Origin: Pseudoalteromonas sp. FUC4
GTDB taxonomy: Bacteria; Pseudomonadota; Gammaproteobacteria; Enterobacterales; Alteromonadaceae
DNA: 64,000 bases
Direction: 5' to 3'
Assembly: GCF_008370255.1 (NCBI RefSeq)
Contig: NZ_SEUI01000001.1
Span: 702,183-766,182, forward strand
Part shown: one piece after another, positions 29,906 to 37,322 of the stretch
Position numbering within the stretch: the stretch's first letter is position 1
How the letters are laid out: each line of letters opens with the position of its first letter
Program-made: the position numbers and the translations under genes
The notes under the pieces: model-generated
The model's input: only the letters and a program-made list of their open reading frames with translations
Databases searched by the model: none
Told to the model about the DNA's origin: nothing

Positions 29906-30255
29906 TTAAATTGCACCCATTTATCTGCATCGCTTGCAAGCATTGCAAATTCAGCTAACCCTGCGACTTTAAATACACCTGTGTTTTTAATATCTAACCC
30001 GCGTTTTTCAGCGGCAGTAACACACAGCATTAAATTTAGTTCTTGATCAGCGAGTTGCTGCCAAAGTGCTGAAATTTGAAGTTCGTCTGAGGATAAATCA
30101 AAGTGGGTAGATGCATGATAAATACCTTGCTGGTATAAAAAAATAGCATCAATGGTGTGCCCTTGGGCTAAACATGCATTCGCAAATTTAACTATGCGTT
30201 GCGTGGTATCGTGATCGGATGGTGGTGTATGTAATGAAAGAACAAAGCGTGCCAA
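29902..30255 (-). CDS. tusD: Sulfurtransferase TusD (DsrE family)
   Basis: 117 residues. The catalytic subunit of TusBCD: the persulfide-carrying cysteine is Cys78 in LNLMLCVTAAEKRG, exactly the position used in E. coli TusD. First gene of the compact tusDCBE-rluE-nudJ unit, starting 9 bases past the terminator of the upstream yccA gene. TusA, which loads it, is not in this window. Confidence 0.95.
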   Translation of the reverse strand: MARFVLSLHTPPSDHDTTQRIVKFANACLAQGHTIDAIFLYQQGIYHASTHFDLSSDELQISALWQQLADQELNLMLCVTAAEKRGLDIKNTGVFKVAGLAEFAMLASDADKWVQFK

Positions 30256-30264
30256 AACAATTCC

Positions 30265-30290
30265 AATAAAAAAGCCCCAATAAAGGGGCT
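30265..30290 (-). terminator. Terminator of yccA
   Basis: Arms AGCCCC and GGGGCT with a six-base loop; on the minus strand a run of T follows. It lies 20 bases past the yccA stop and just ahead of tusD, so tusD needs read-through or a promoter close to its start. Confidence 0.75.
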
Positions 30291-30310
30291 ATTTTAACAG
30301 AACTATTTAA

Positions 30311-30976
30311 TTAGTCATCACTTGCGCCAAGTAGAGCAAGCAAAGAAGTAAATAAGTTATATACGCTTAGGTATAAAGACACTGTTGCACGAATGTAGTT
30401 AGTTTCACCACCGTTTATGATTCGGCTTGTATCAAATAAAATCAAACCAGACATAATCAGTACAACTGCTGCATTAAGCACCATAAACATCAATGAACTG
30501 CCAATAAAAATATTAACGATGCTTGCTACAATCACAACGATTAAGCCAACAGTTAAAAAGCCACCCATGAATGAGAAGTCTTTTTTAGTGTTTAGTGCAT
30601 AAGCAGATAAACCAAAAAAGATAAGCGCTGTAGAACCTAAGGCTTGCATAATAAGCATTGGGCCATTTGGTAATGCAGCATAATGGTTAAGCAATGGACC
30701 TAAGCCAGCCCCCATTAAACCTGTGAAAGCAAACACCCAAAATACACCAGATGCTGTATCTGCTTTTTTATTTACAACAAATAATAAACCGAACGAAACG
30801 AGTGTAAACACAATTCCCATAAAGTAAGGTAATTGCAGTGCCATTGAAATACCAGCTGTAACTGCACTAAATGCAAGTGTCATAGCTAGTAAAAAGTAGG
30901 TGTTTTTAAGTACCTTGTTTGTTTCAATGGTAGACATTACCGGTTTCGCGGTATTGTACGATTGATTAAACGCCAT
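30311..30976 (-). CDS. yccA: Bax inhibitor-1 family protein YccA, FtsH modulator
   Basis: 221 residues with seven hydrophobic segments, close to E. coli YccA (219). The C-terminal INGGETNYIRATVSLYLSVYNLFTSLLALLG is the family signature. In E. coli YccA is an inner-membrane substrate and modulator of the FtsH protease and protects jammed SecY. It has AAAGGAG before its ATG. The E. coli yccA gene also neighbours tusE, supporting the call. Confidence 0.93.
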   Translation of the reverse strand: MAFNQSYNTAKPVMSTIETNKVLKNTYFLLAMTLAFSAVTAGISMALQLPYFMGIVFTLVSFGLLFVVNKKADTASGVFWVFAFTGLMGAGLGPLLNHYAALPNGPMLIMQALGSTALIFFGLSAYALNTKKDFSFMGGFLTVGLIVVIVASIVNIFIGSSLMFMVLNAAVVLIMSGLILFDTSRIINGGETNYIRATVSLYLSVYNLFTSLLALLGASDD

Positions 30977-31140
30977 TGTAGAGCTCCTTTAAGTGAAACG
31001 TGTGTGTTTCGATAATTTAACTAAAATTAGATTACCAACTCTTATATGTTTGGGCAAACCTTTGTAGATCAATAGAGTTAAATATTTAAATAAAAGTATA
31101 TTGACGGCTAAATTAAAAACACTTTGTTTTATCTTTAAAC

Positions 31141-31177
31141 AAATTAATTGTTTTTTAAGCACTTAAACAATTAATTT
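31141..31177. repeat. Perfect 13-base inverted repeat before the tRNA promoter
   Basis: AAATTAATTGTTT and AAACAATTAATTT face each other across 11 bases, ending 10 bases upstream of the tRNA -35 element. The AT-rich position is where an UP element or Fis-type activator site would lie. It could also be the tail of the divergent yccA promoter region. Confidence 0.4.
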
Positions 31178-31187
31178 AAAAAAAAGC

Positions 31188-31216
31188 TTCACAAAAGGGA
31201 TGGGTTTCCCTATTAT
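31188..31216 (+). promoter_or_regulatory. Sigma-70 promoter of the tRNA-Ser pair
   Basis: TTCACA, 17-base spacer, TATTAT, followed by a GC-rich discriminator (GCAGGCCG). Such discriminators are typical of stable-RNA promoters under stringent (ppGpp/DksA) control. The first tRNA starts 11 bases past the -10 box. Confidence 0.75.
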
Positions 31217-31227
31217 GCAGGCCGTGC

Positions 31228-31318
31228 GGAGAGATGGCAGAGTGGTCGAATGCACCGGTCTTGAAAACCGGCATGGGTTTATAGCCCATCTAGGGTTCAA
31301 ATCCCTATCTCTCCACCA
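31228..31318 (+). tRNA. tRNA-Ser(UGA), copy 1
   Basis: A 91-base class II tRNA with encoded CCA. Acceptor arms GGAGAGA and TCTCTCC pair, the anticodon loop CTTGAAA gives anticodon TGA (reads UCN), the long variable arm ATGGGTTTATAGCCCAT is the serine hallmark, and the T arm is TAGGGTTCAAATCCCTA. The discriminator base is A; most bacterial tRNA-Ser have G. Confidence 0.97.
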
Positions 31319-31399
31319 CTTATTTATGAGTGTGTGGTAATTTATTTATCATTCATTTAAAAGTTATTAGTACACTCTTACTTTTAACTTAGCAGTATC

Positions 31400-31490
31400 G
31401 GAGAGATGGCAGAGTGGTCGAATGCACCGGTCTTGAAAACCGGCATGGGTTTATAGCCCATCTAGGGTTCAAATCCCTATCTCTCCACCA
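31400..31490 (+). tRNA. tRNA-Ser(UGA), copy 2
   Basis: Base-for-base identical to the first copy, including the CCA end, after an 81-base spacer. No separate promoter is obvious in the spacer, so both are probably cut from one transcript. A terminator follows directly. Confidence 0.97.
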
Positions 31491-31501
31491 TATAACAAAA
31501 T

Positions 31502-31527
31502 AGCCCGCTAATTTAGCGGGCTTTTTT
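31502..31527 (+). terminator. Terminator of the tRNA-Ser operon
   Basis: Nine-base arms AGCCCGCTA and TAGCGGGCT with a three-base loop and a run of six T, starting 12 bases after copy 2. Confidence 0.92.
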
Positions 31528-31667
31528 GTGCCTGTAAAATAAATAAGTGCAAATAGAAATTGTGCGTTTTGTCATCATAAATTACGACCATAGTCTCTGT
31601 TTCTAACCTTTAGATCTTGGTGCATGCTTTATACACAGAATTTAGATTTGTGTATTAAGGATTTTAA

Positions 31668-32048
31668 ATGAAACATCAGCTAGCAAAAAGCGTAGGGCTT
31701 TCGTTATTATCGCCTGTTATTGTAGGCAGTTTACTTGGTGTTTATTACTCTCTTACGCTTGAAGGCGAGTTTGTATCAATATTTCTTACCTTATTAATGA
31801 CCGCTATATCAAATGCACACATAGTAGGCTTAACAATGGCTGCTTTTGTTGTGCCAGGGTATTTACTCATGTTTAAGTATTCTAAAGTTAATTATTCAGG
31901 GGTATTAACTCTTGGATTACTAGGCGGAGCGATATTTAGTTACTTATTAAGTGCCACAACTGGCGAGATATTTTTGATCAATAGTGTAATGTCAGCATTC
32001 GCTGCAGGGCTGTTTTTGTTTGGTCTTCGTAAAACAGCAAAAAAATAA
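31668..32048 (+). CDS. Small four-helix membrane protein, unknown
   Basis: 126 residues, almost wholly hydrophobic, with four predicted membrane helices (about 8-28, 35-60, 75-95, 103-121) and a basic C-terminal tail (LRKTAKK). I do not recognise a family. It is a single gene between the tRNA operon and the methionine sulfoxide reductase operon, with no SD stronger than AAGGA nine bases before the ATG. Confidence 0.65.
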   Translation: MKHQLAKSVGLSLLSPVIVGSLLGVYYSLTLEGEFVSIFLTLLMTAISNAHIVGLTMAAFVVPGYLLMFKYSKVNYSGVLTLGLLGGAIFSYLLSATTGEIFLINSVMSAFAAGLFLFGLRKTAKK

Positions 32049-32176
32049 TCGCAGCATTATTAACCAAGCACGCTGATAAACGGTGCGATTTCCTTTTTTT
32101 TACCTCCAAAAGGTTCCAATTTTTCACGACAAAGAGTACCTTTAGCTACTGTATGTTTAATAAGAAGTAGTTTGGT

Positions 32177-32635
32177 ATGCAAAAGCACGATTTTTACCAG
32201 TCATTAGTTAAGCAAACGCAATCGCTGATAGCTGGTGAATCTAATGTAATTGCCAATATGGCAAATATAAGCGCGCTGTTATTTACCTCTTTAGAAGATG
32301 TAAATTGGGCGGGTTTTTACTTTATGGATTCTCCTACTGAATTAGTACTTGGCCCGTTTCAAGGCAACCCTGCATGCATCCGTATTCCAGTTGGAAAAGG
32401 GGTATGTGGAACTGCCGCTGCAAACGCAGAGACACAACTAATTGAAGATGTTCACGCTTTTGACGGGCATATAGCCTGCGATGCAGCGTCTAACTCTGAA
32501 GTAGTTGTACCTATCATGAAACATGGTAAAGTATTTGCAGTTCTAGACATTGATAGTCCAAGTATTGGCCGATTTGATGCTGACGATAAAGCGGGTCTAG
32601 AAGCATTAGTAAAATGCTTAGAGGCGAGCTTGTAA
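32177..32635 (+). CDS. msrC: Free methionine-(R)-sulfoxide reductase (GAF domain, YebR/MsrC)
   Basis: 152 residues forming one GAF domain. It reduces free L-methionine-(R)-S-oxide with thioredoxin. The three redox cysteines are Cys67, Cys77 and Cys101, each 17 positions before E. coli's Cys84, Cys94 and Cys118, so spacing is exact. NWAGFYFM, PFQGNPACIRI and VVVPI are conserved. The next gene starts in its stop codon (TAATG), so an operon with the acidic protein and proQ is likely. Confidence 0.94.
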   Translation: MQKHDFYQSLVKQTQSLIAGESNVIANMANISALLFTSLEDVNWAGFYFMDSPTELVLGPFQGNPACIRIPVGKGVCGTAAANAETQLIEDVHAFDGHIACDAASNSEVVVPIMKHGKVFAVLDIDSPSIGRFDADDKAGLEALVKCLEASL

Positions 32636-32913
32636 TGAAAGATTTGCTAAATGTTCAAGACTACCTATTTGCTGTACAAGATGTTGGCGACTGGGAAGGC
32701 GATGAAGAACATGTAGCGGAAACGCTCAATGATTTGATTCATATTGCATGGGATCGTCTTCCAGATGATTCAGAATGTGAATTTATTGATGAAACAATTA
32801 ATGGTATTTGGGAACACCTTCGAGGTGATATGGCTGTTATAGAAGCCGATTTCGAAGAGTTGGTCGACTGGGTAATACACTACGTCGATTCGTCCCTTGA
32901 TGAAAAGATGTGA
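32635..32913 (+). CDS. Small acidic protein between fRMsr and ProQ, unknown
   Basis: 92 residues from the ATG at 32635 that overlaps the reductase stop; GAGGCGAG supplies the ribosome site. A longer frame from 32614 would overlap more and is less likely. It is strongly acidic (many Asp and Glu, few Lys or Arg) with regularly spaced tryptophans (DWEGDEE, IAWDRLPDD, GIWEHLRGD, VDWVIHY). It looks like a compact helical protein. I do not recognise it. Its place 15 bases before proQ suggests a linked role, perhaps as a partner of a basic RNA-binding protein, but that is only inference. Confidence 0.72.
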   Translation: MKDLLNVQDYLFAVQDVGDWEGDEEHVAETLNDLIHIAWDRLPDDSECEFIDETINGIWEHLRGDMAVIEADFEELVDWVIHYVDSSLDEKM

Positions 32914-32928
32914 AAAATAGGTTCTAAA

Positions 32929-33579
32929 ATGGAAACCACAAACAAGCTAAAAGATATTAATGAAGTGTTGGAATTTTTATATCAAGAATTTCCACAATGT
33001 TTTAAACAAAAAGATGGCATCAAGCCGCTTAAAGTCGGTATTTTTAAAGATATTGCTGAGCGTATTGAAGGGTCTGAAAAAGTAAGTAAGACTCAAGTTC
33101 GTCAAGCGCTTAGAAAATACACGTCTAACTGGCGTTATTTGGAAGCTGTGACTAAGTCAGAGTTTCGTATTGATCTTGATGGCAATCAAGGTGAAAAAGT
33201 TGAGCAAGAGCATATCGACCATGCGCAAAAAGCATTGGAAGAAAGCCGCGCTAAAATGGCTAAACGCAAAAAACAACAGCGTCCACGTCAAGATTCAGAT
33301 TCTAAATCTTTCAAGAAAAAACCTGCTCATGCTAGCAAAACAGGCGATAAAAACGCACCTGCAGCTAACAAACCTGCTAAAGCAGCGCCGGCTAAACGTT
33401 CAGGAAAAATTGAACCTTTACCAGCAACTGAGGTCAAGGTTAATAATAAGGTTAAGGTTAAACTTGGCCAAGCACTTGTAAATGCAGTAATAACTGAAGT
33501 GAACAAAGATGATGTTCATGTTGAGTTAGTAACAGGTATGCAAGTTAAAACCAAAGCTGACAGCTTATACATCGTTTAA
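32929..33579 (+). CDS. proQ: RNA chaperone ProQ
   Basis: 216 residues. The N-terminal FinO/ProQ domain (about 1-120) has LYQEFPQCFK, LKVGIFKDIAERI, TQVRQALRKYTSNWRYLEAV and AREKM-like basic helix SRAKMAKRKKQQ. A lysine- and alanine-rich linker (about 115-165) leads to a Tudor-like C-terminal domain ending ADSLYIV. It binds sRNAs and mRNAs globally and, in E. coli, also affects ProP osmoregulation. It precedes prc, as in E. coli. Confidence 0.95.
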   Translation: METTNKLKDINEVLEFLYQEFPQCFKQKDGIKPLKVGIFKDIAERIEGSEKVSKTQVRQALRKYTSNWRYLEAVTKSEFRIDLDGNQGEKVEQEHIDHAQKALEESRAKMAKRKKQQRPRQDSDSKSFKKKPAHASKTGDKNAPAANKPAKAAPAKRSGKIEPLPATEVKVNNKVKVKLGQALVNAVITEVNKDDVHVELVTGMQVKTKADSLYIV

Positions 33580-33605
33580 GTTGTCAATAAATTAAGGAGT
33601 TGTGT

Positions 33606-35630
33606 ATGAGTAAAAAGTTTACGCTCATTCCGTTAGTTGCTGCCCTGTTTTCAGGTTCATTATTTGCTGCTGTAGAAGCCGTCACCATTGACGATTTACC
33701 CCAGCTTAAGCAAGAGAGTCAACATGGTACTGCTAGCAAACGAGTGGCTAGCTTATTTGCTCGTTCACACTATACACCGGTTCGATTTAACGATGAGCTT
33801 TCTAGTAAAGTGTACGATCGTTATATCGAATCCCTTGATTTTAATAAAAGCGTTTTCTTAGCCAGCGATATCGCCTCATTTGAGCAATACCGTGATGACT
33901 TTGATAACGCTATTACTACCGGCAAATTAGACTTTACGTTTGATATTTTTAACTTAAGTCTTAAACGCCGTTTTGAACGTTACGAGTATTCACTTACTCT
34001 ACTTGAAAAAGAAATGACGTTTGATAAAGAAGATGAATACTTTTTTGACCGTGAAGATTCAGCATGGCCTGTTTCACAAGCCGAGCTTGATGAAATTTGG
34101 CGCGAGCGTGTAAAATACGACGCACTGCGTTTAAAAATGACAGGTAAAGATTGGGAAGGCATTAAAGAGGTGCTGACCAAACGCTACAAAAATGCAGAAA
34201 AACGTTTAGTACAATCTAATTCAGAAGATGCTTTTCAAATTGTTATGAACTCGCTAGCACGAAGTATTGAGGCGCATACGTCTTATTTATCGCCACGTCG
34301 TGCAGAGCAATTCAAAATGGATATGGACTTAGAGCTTGAGGGCATTGGTGCCGTACTAAGCCCTGACGAAGACTACACTGTTATTCGCAGCTTAGTGCCG
34401 GGAGGCCCTGCAGATAAAACAGATCAAATTAAAGCTGATGACCGCATTATTGGTGTTGCCCAAGATGGCGAAGAGTTTGTCGATGTAATTGGCTGGCGTT
34501 TAGATGACGTAGTTGATTTAATTAAAGGTCCTAAAGGGACTAAAGTACGTCTACAGTATTTAAAAGGTGTTGACGCTCACGGTGCTCCTAAAGTTGTTGA
34601 AATCACGCGTGATAAAATTCGACTTGAAGATAGAGCAGCTAAATCAGAAGTATTTGAAGCAAAATACTCTGATTTAACAAGTAAAGTTGGCGTGATTGAA
34701 ATTCCAGGCTTTTACAATAATCTTTCGAAAGATGTAAAAGTTGAGCTGGCTAAGCTTAAAGAAGAAAAAGTTGATGGTATTATTATCGACTTGCGCCAAA
34801 ATGGTGGTGGTTCTTTATACGAAGCAACACAATTGTCAGGTTTGTTTTTTGATCAAGGCCCAGTTGTTCAAATTCATACCTTAAATAACCGAATTGAAGA
34901 ACAAAAAGATCGTGATGGTATAACTTACTATGACGGCCCTTTAACTGTGTTAGTTGATCGTTACAGTGCTTCTGCTTCTGAAATATTCGCAGCAGCAATG
35001 CAAGACTACGGTCGCGCAGTAATTATTGGCGAGCAAACATTTGGTAAAGGTACTGTACAGCAGCACAAAGGCTTAGGCCGTGCTTACGATTTATACGATA
35101 ATGCGCTAGGTAGCGTACAGTATACTATTGCTAAGTTTTATCGTATTAACGGTGGTAGTACGCAACATAAAGGTGTTATCCCTGATATTTCGTTTCCATC
35201 AGCAATCGACCCTGCAGAGTGGGGCGAAAGTAAGCAAGATAATGCACTTCCATGGGATAGCATCGTTAAAGCGAAATACAAAAAACTAGGTAATTTAACA
35301 CCTATTATTACGTACCTTGAAAAACAACACGAAGTACGAATTAAATCAGAGCCAGAATTTGGTTATGTATTTAGCGATATTACTTTATATAACGAAGAGA
35401 AAGACCGTAAAACTATCTCTTTAGTTGAAGCAGACCGTATTAAAGAAAAGGACGAAGGTGAAGCACGTGCACTTGTACGTACTAACGAACGTCTTAAGCG
35501 CTTAGGTAAAGAGCCGGTAGAAAACTTAGACGATTTACCAGAAGTAATTGAAGAGCTTGACCCATTTTTGGAAGAAGCAGCATTAATTACTCAAGATTAT
35601 ATTAATTATGGTCGTATAGCTAAGAAGTAA
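33606..35630 (+). CDS. prc: Tail-specific periplasmic protease Prc (Tsp)
   Basis: 674 residues from the ATG at 33606, which has AAGGAG seven bases ahead; a TTG two codons earlier is unlikely. A signal peptide (LIPLVAALFSGSLFAA) precedes an N-terminal helical domain, a PDZ domain around 230-320 (LEGIGAVLSPDEDYTVI) and the S41 serine protease part with YSASASEIFAAAMQDYG (catalytic Ser near 455) and FGKGTVQQ (catalytic Lys near 480). It degrades misfolded or tagged envelope proteins and trims FtsI and Spr-type targets in E. coli. It follows proQ by 26 bases. Confidence 0.95.
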   Translation: MSKKFTLIPLVAALFSGSLFAAVEAVTIDDLPQLKQESQHGTASKRVASLFARSHYTPVRFNDELSSKVYDRYIESLDFNKSVFLASDIASFEQYRDDFDNAITTGKLDFTFDIFNLSLKRRFERYEYSLTLLEKEMTFDKEDEYFFDREDSAWPVSQAELDEIWRERVKYDALRLKMTGKDWEGIKEVLTKRYKNAEKRLVQSNSEDAFQIVMNSLARSIEAHTSYLSPRRAEQFKMDMDLELEGIGAVLSPDEDYTVIRSLVPGGPADKTDQIKADDRIIGVAQDGEEFVDVIGWRLDDVVDLIKGPKGTKVRLQYLKGVDAHGAPKVVEITRDKIRLEDRAAKSEVFEAKYSDLTSKVGVIEIPGFYNNLSKDVKVELAKLKEEKVDGIIIDLRQNGGGSLYEATQLSGLFFDQGPVVQIHTLNNRIEEQKDRDGITYYDGPLTVLVDRYSASASEIFAAAMQDYGRAVIIGEQTFGKGTVQQHKGLGRAYDLYDNALGSVQYTIAKFYRINGGSTQHKGVIPDISFPSAIDPAEWGESKQDNALPWDSIVKAKYKKLGNLTPIITYLEKQHEVRIKSEPEFGYVFSDITLYNEEKDRKTISLVEADRIKEKDEGEARALVRTNERLKRLGKEPVENLDDLPEVIEELDPFLEEAALITQDYINYGRIAKK

Positions 35631-35649
35631 CAACTGGTTTTACCTCCAT

Positions 35650-35675
35650 AAAAAAGGCGCTTTAGCGCCTTTTTT
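35650..35675 (+). terminator. Terminator after prc
   Basis: Arms AAAAAAGGCGC and GCGCCTTTTTT with a four-base loop, about 20 bases past the prc stop. Confidence 0.9.
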
Positions 35676-35721
35676 ACTACCTAAAATTTACTAAATTGTT
35701 ATAATCTTTGATTACATAAAG

Positions 35722-35735
35722 TTGAGCTAGATCAA
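35722..35735. promoter_or_regulatory. FNR-like box before nhaC
   Basis: TTGAGCTAGATCAA matches the FNR consensus TTGAT-N4-ATCAA at nine of ten fixed positions. It lies 77 bases before the nhaC start codon. No convincing -10 is placed at the right distance, so function is doubtful. Confidence 0.3.
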
Positions 35736-35811
35736 TCATGCTCAATTAATGCGCTTTACGTGCTAAAAATAATAATTAAACACACAGCAAGTGTGTGTAG
35801 GAGTCTCTATT

Positions 35812-37275
35812 TTGAAGCCATTGGATGATAAACCAATCAAGCCCGCCTCTTTTTTTGATGCATTAATTCCTATCACTGTATTAATTTGTTTGCTTGGTGC
35901 AGCCGTATACTTATTTGGTGATAACTCTTCTTCAGGTCCTAACCAAATAGCACTTTTATTTGCCACTTTTGCAGCGGCTTTAATTGGCCTTAAAAACGGT
36001 TACACATGGAAAAAATTAGAACAAGCTATGATCGAAGGCATAACGCTTTCACTTGGTGCTATTTTAATTTTACTTATGGTAGGTGCATTAATTGGTACTT
36101 GGCTACTTTCTGGGACTGTACCCACTTTAATTTATTATGGCTTACAAGTTATAAATCCAAGTTGGTTTTATGCAGCGAGTTGCTTAATTTGTGGCATTGT
36201 AGCAATGAGTATTGGTAGTTCTTGGACCACGGCTGCTACGATAGGTGTGGCTTTATTAGGCGTTGCTACGGGTCTTGGACTTGAGCAAACAGTAACCGCA
36301 GGTGCCGTTATATCTGGCGCATACTTTGGTGATAAGCTAAGCCCGTTGTCAGAAACAACCAATCTGGCACCAGCAGTTGTTGGCGCTGATTTGTTTGAGC
36401 ATATTCAACATATGCTGTGGACGACAGTACCGAGTTTTGTAATTGCACTGATTATATTTATATTCATGGGGTTTAATGCAACGGCTTCAAGCGAAGCAGG
36501 GCGCATTGATGAAATAACGGCTATTTTACAACAAAACTTTAATATTGGTTTTGAAATGCTCATTCCGTTAATTGTACTTTTAGTGTTGGCAATTAGAAAA
36601 ATGCCCGCTTTTCCAGCTATCTCAATTGGTGCTGTTGTGGGCGCTGTTTGGGCTATGTTGTTTCAGTCTGATCTAATTGCTAGCCAAATTGATATTTCTC
36701 AAGGACAGCTAGTTGGCTACTTCAAACTTGTTTGGACTACTTTCTTTGATGGTTTTAGTATCAGTACCGGCGATGACAAAATGGATTCGTTGCTCAGCGG
36801 TGGCGGTATGGCTGGTATGCTTACAACTACATGGCTGATTATGACTGCACTAATGTTTGGTGCCATCATGGAAAAAACGGGCCTTCTGGACATTTTTGTT
36901 AAAAGCATACTTAAAATAGCTAAAAGTACGGGTTCATTAATTACAGCAACAATTGCAACCTGTATAGGAACTAACGTAATAGCGGCCGATCAATATATAG
37001 CGATTGTTGTCCCTGGCCGTATGTTTAAAGATGAATATGAAAAACGTGGTTTGAAGCCTGTTAATTTATCTCGTACATTAGAGGATGGCGGTACAATTAC
37101 CAGCCCACTTATTCCTTGGAATACTTGTGGTGCTTACATGCAAAGCGTTTTACTAATAAACCCTTTCGATTATGCACTCTACGCTTTCTTTAATTTAATT
37201 AACCCTGTTTTAGCAGTTGTTTATGCCTACTTAGGTATTAAAATTTTACGCATTAAACCAAAACAATCTGCCTAA
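35812..37275 (+). CDS. nhaC: Na+/H+ antiporter, NhaC family
   Basis: 487 residues with about 11-12 membrane helices. Family features: GSSWTTAATIGVALLGVATGLG, GAVISGAYFGDKLSPLSETTNLAPAVVGADLFEHI (the conserved NhaC ion-binding block), GAIMEKTGLLD and ADQYIAIVVPGRMFKDEYEKRGL. I chose a TTG start at 35812 because AGGAG stands eight bases ahead; the GTG at 35791 lacks a site and would place the SD inside the gene. The antiporter expels sodium from the cytoplasm, expected in a marine bacterium. Followed by a strong hairpin and pepN. Confidence 0.92.
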   Translation: MKPLDDKPIKPASFFDALIPITVLICLLGAAVYLFGDNSSSGPNQIALLFATFAAALIGLKNGYTWKKLEQAMIEGITLSLGAILILLMVGALIGTWLLSGTVPTLIYYGLQVINPSWFYAASCLICGIVAMSIGSSWTTAATIGVALLGVATGLGLEQTVTAGAVISGAYFGDKLSPLSETTNLAPAVVGADLFEHIQHMLWTTVPSFVIALIIFIFMGFNATASSEAGRIDEITAILQQNFNIGFEMLIPLIVLLVLAIRKMPAFPAISIGAVVGAVWAMLFQSDLIASQIDISQGQLVGYFKLVWTTFFDGFSISTGDDKMDSLLSGGGMAGMLTTTWLIMTALMFGAIMEKTGLLDIFVKSILKIAKSTGSLITATIATCIGTNVIAADQYIAIVVPGRMFKDEYEKRGLKPVNLSRTLEDGGTITSPLIPWNTCGAYMQSVLLINPFDYALYAFFNLINPVLAVVYAYLGIKILRIKPKQSA

Positions 37276-37280
37276 TTTTA

Positions 37281-37311
37281 AGCAGCTCCTTTTAACTTAA
37301 AAGGAGCTGCT
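37281..37311 (+). terminator. Long hairpin between nhaC and pepN
   Basis: A 31-base near-perfect palindrome with 15-base arms (AGCAGCTCCTTTTAA / TTAAAAGGAGCTGCT) around a single base. It lacks a T-run, so it is not a standard terminator. The 3' arm contains AAAAGGAG, 20-odd bases before the pepN ATG at 37323; a second site, GGAG, lies eight bases before it. It may limit read-through from nhaC, stabilise the 3' end, or influence pepN translation. Confidence 0.55.
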
Positions 37312-37322
37312 CTGGAGTATCT

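Noticed and set aside
31228..31490. Tandem tRNA copies as a phage attachment site or an assembly duplication
   Set aside because: No integrase or phage gene is nearby, and the spacer and flanks differ between copies, so a normal tandem operon is the simpler reading.
33170..33481. 103-codon frame inside proQ
   Set aside because: It is an artefact of the lysine- and alanine-rich linker read in another frame.
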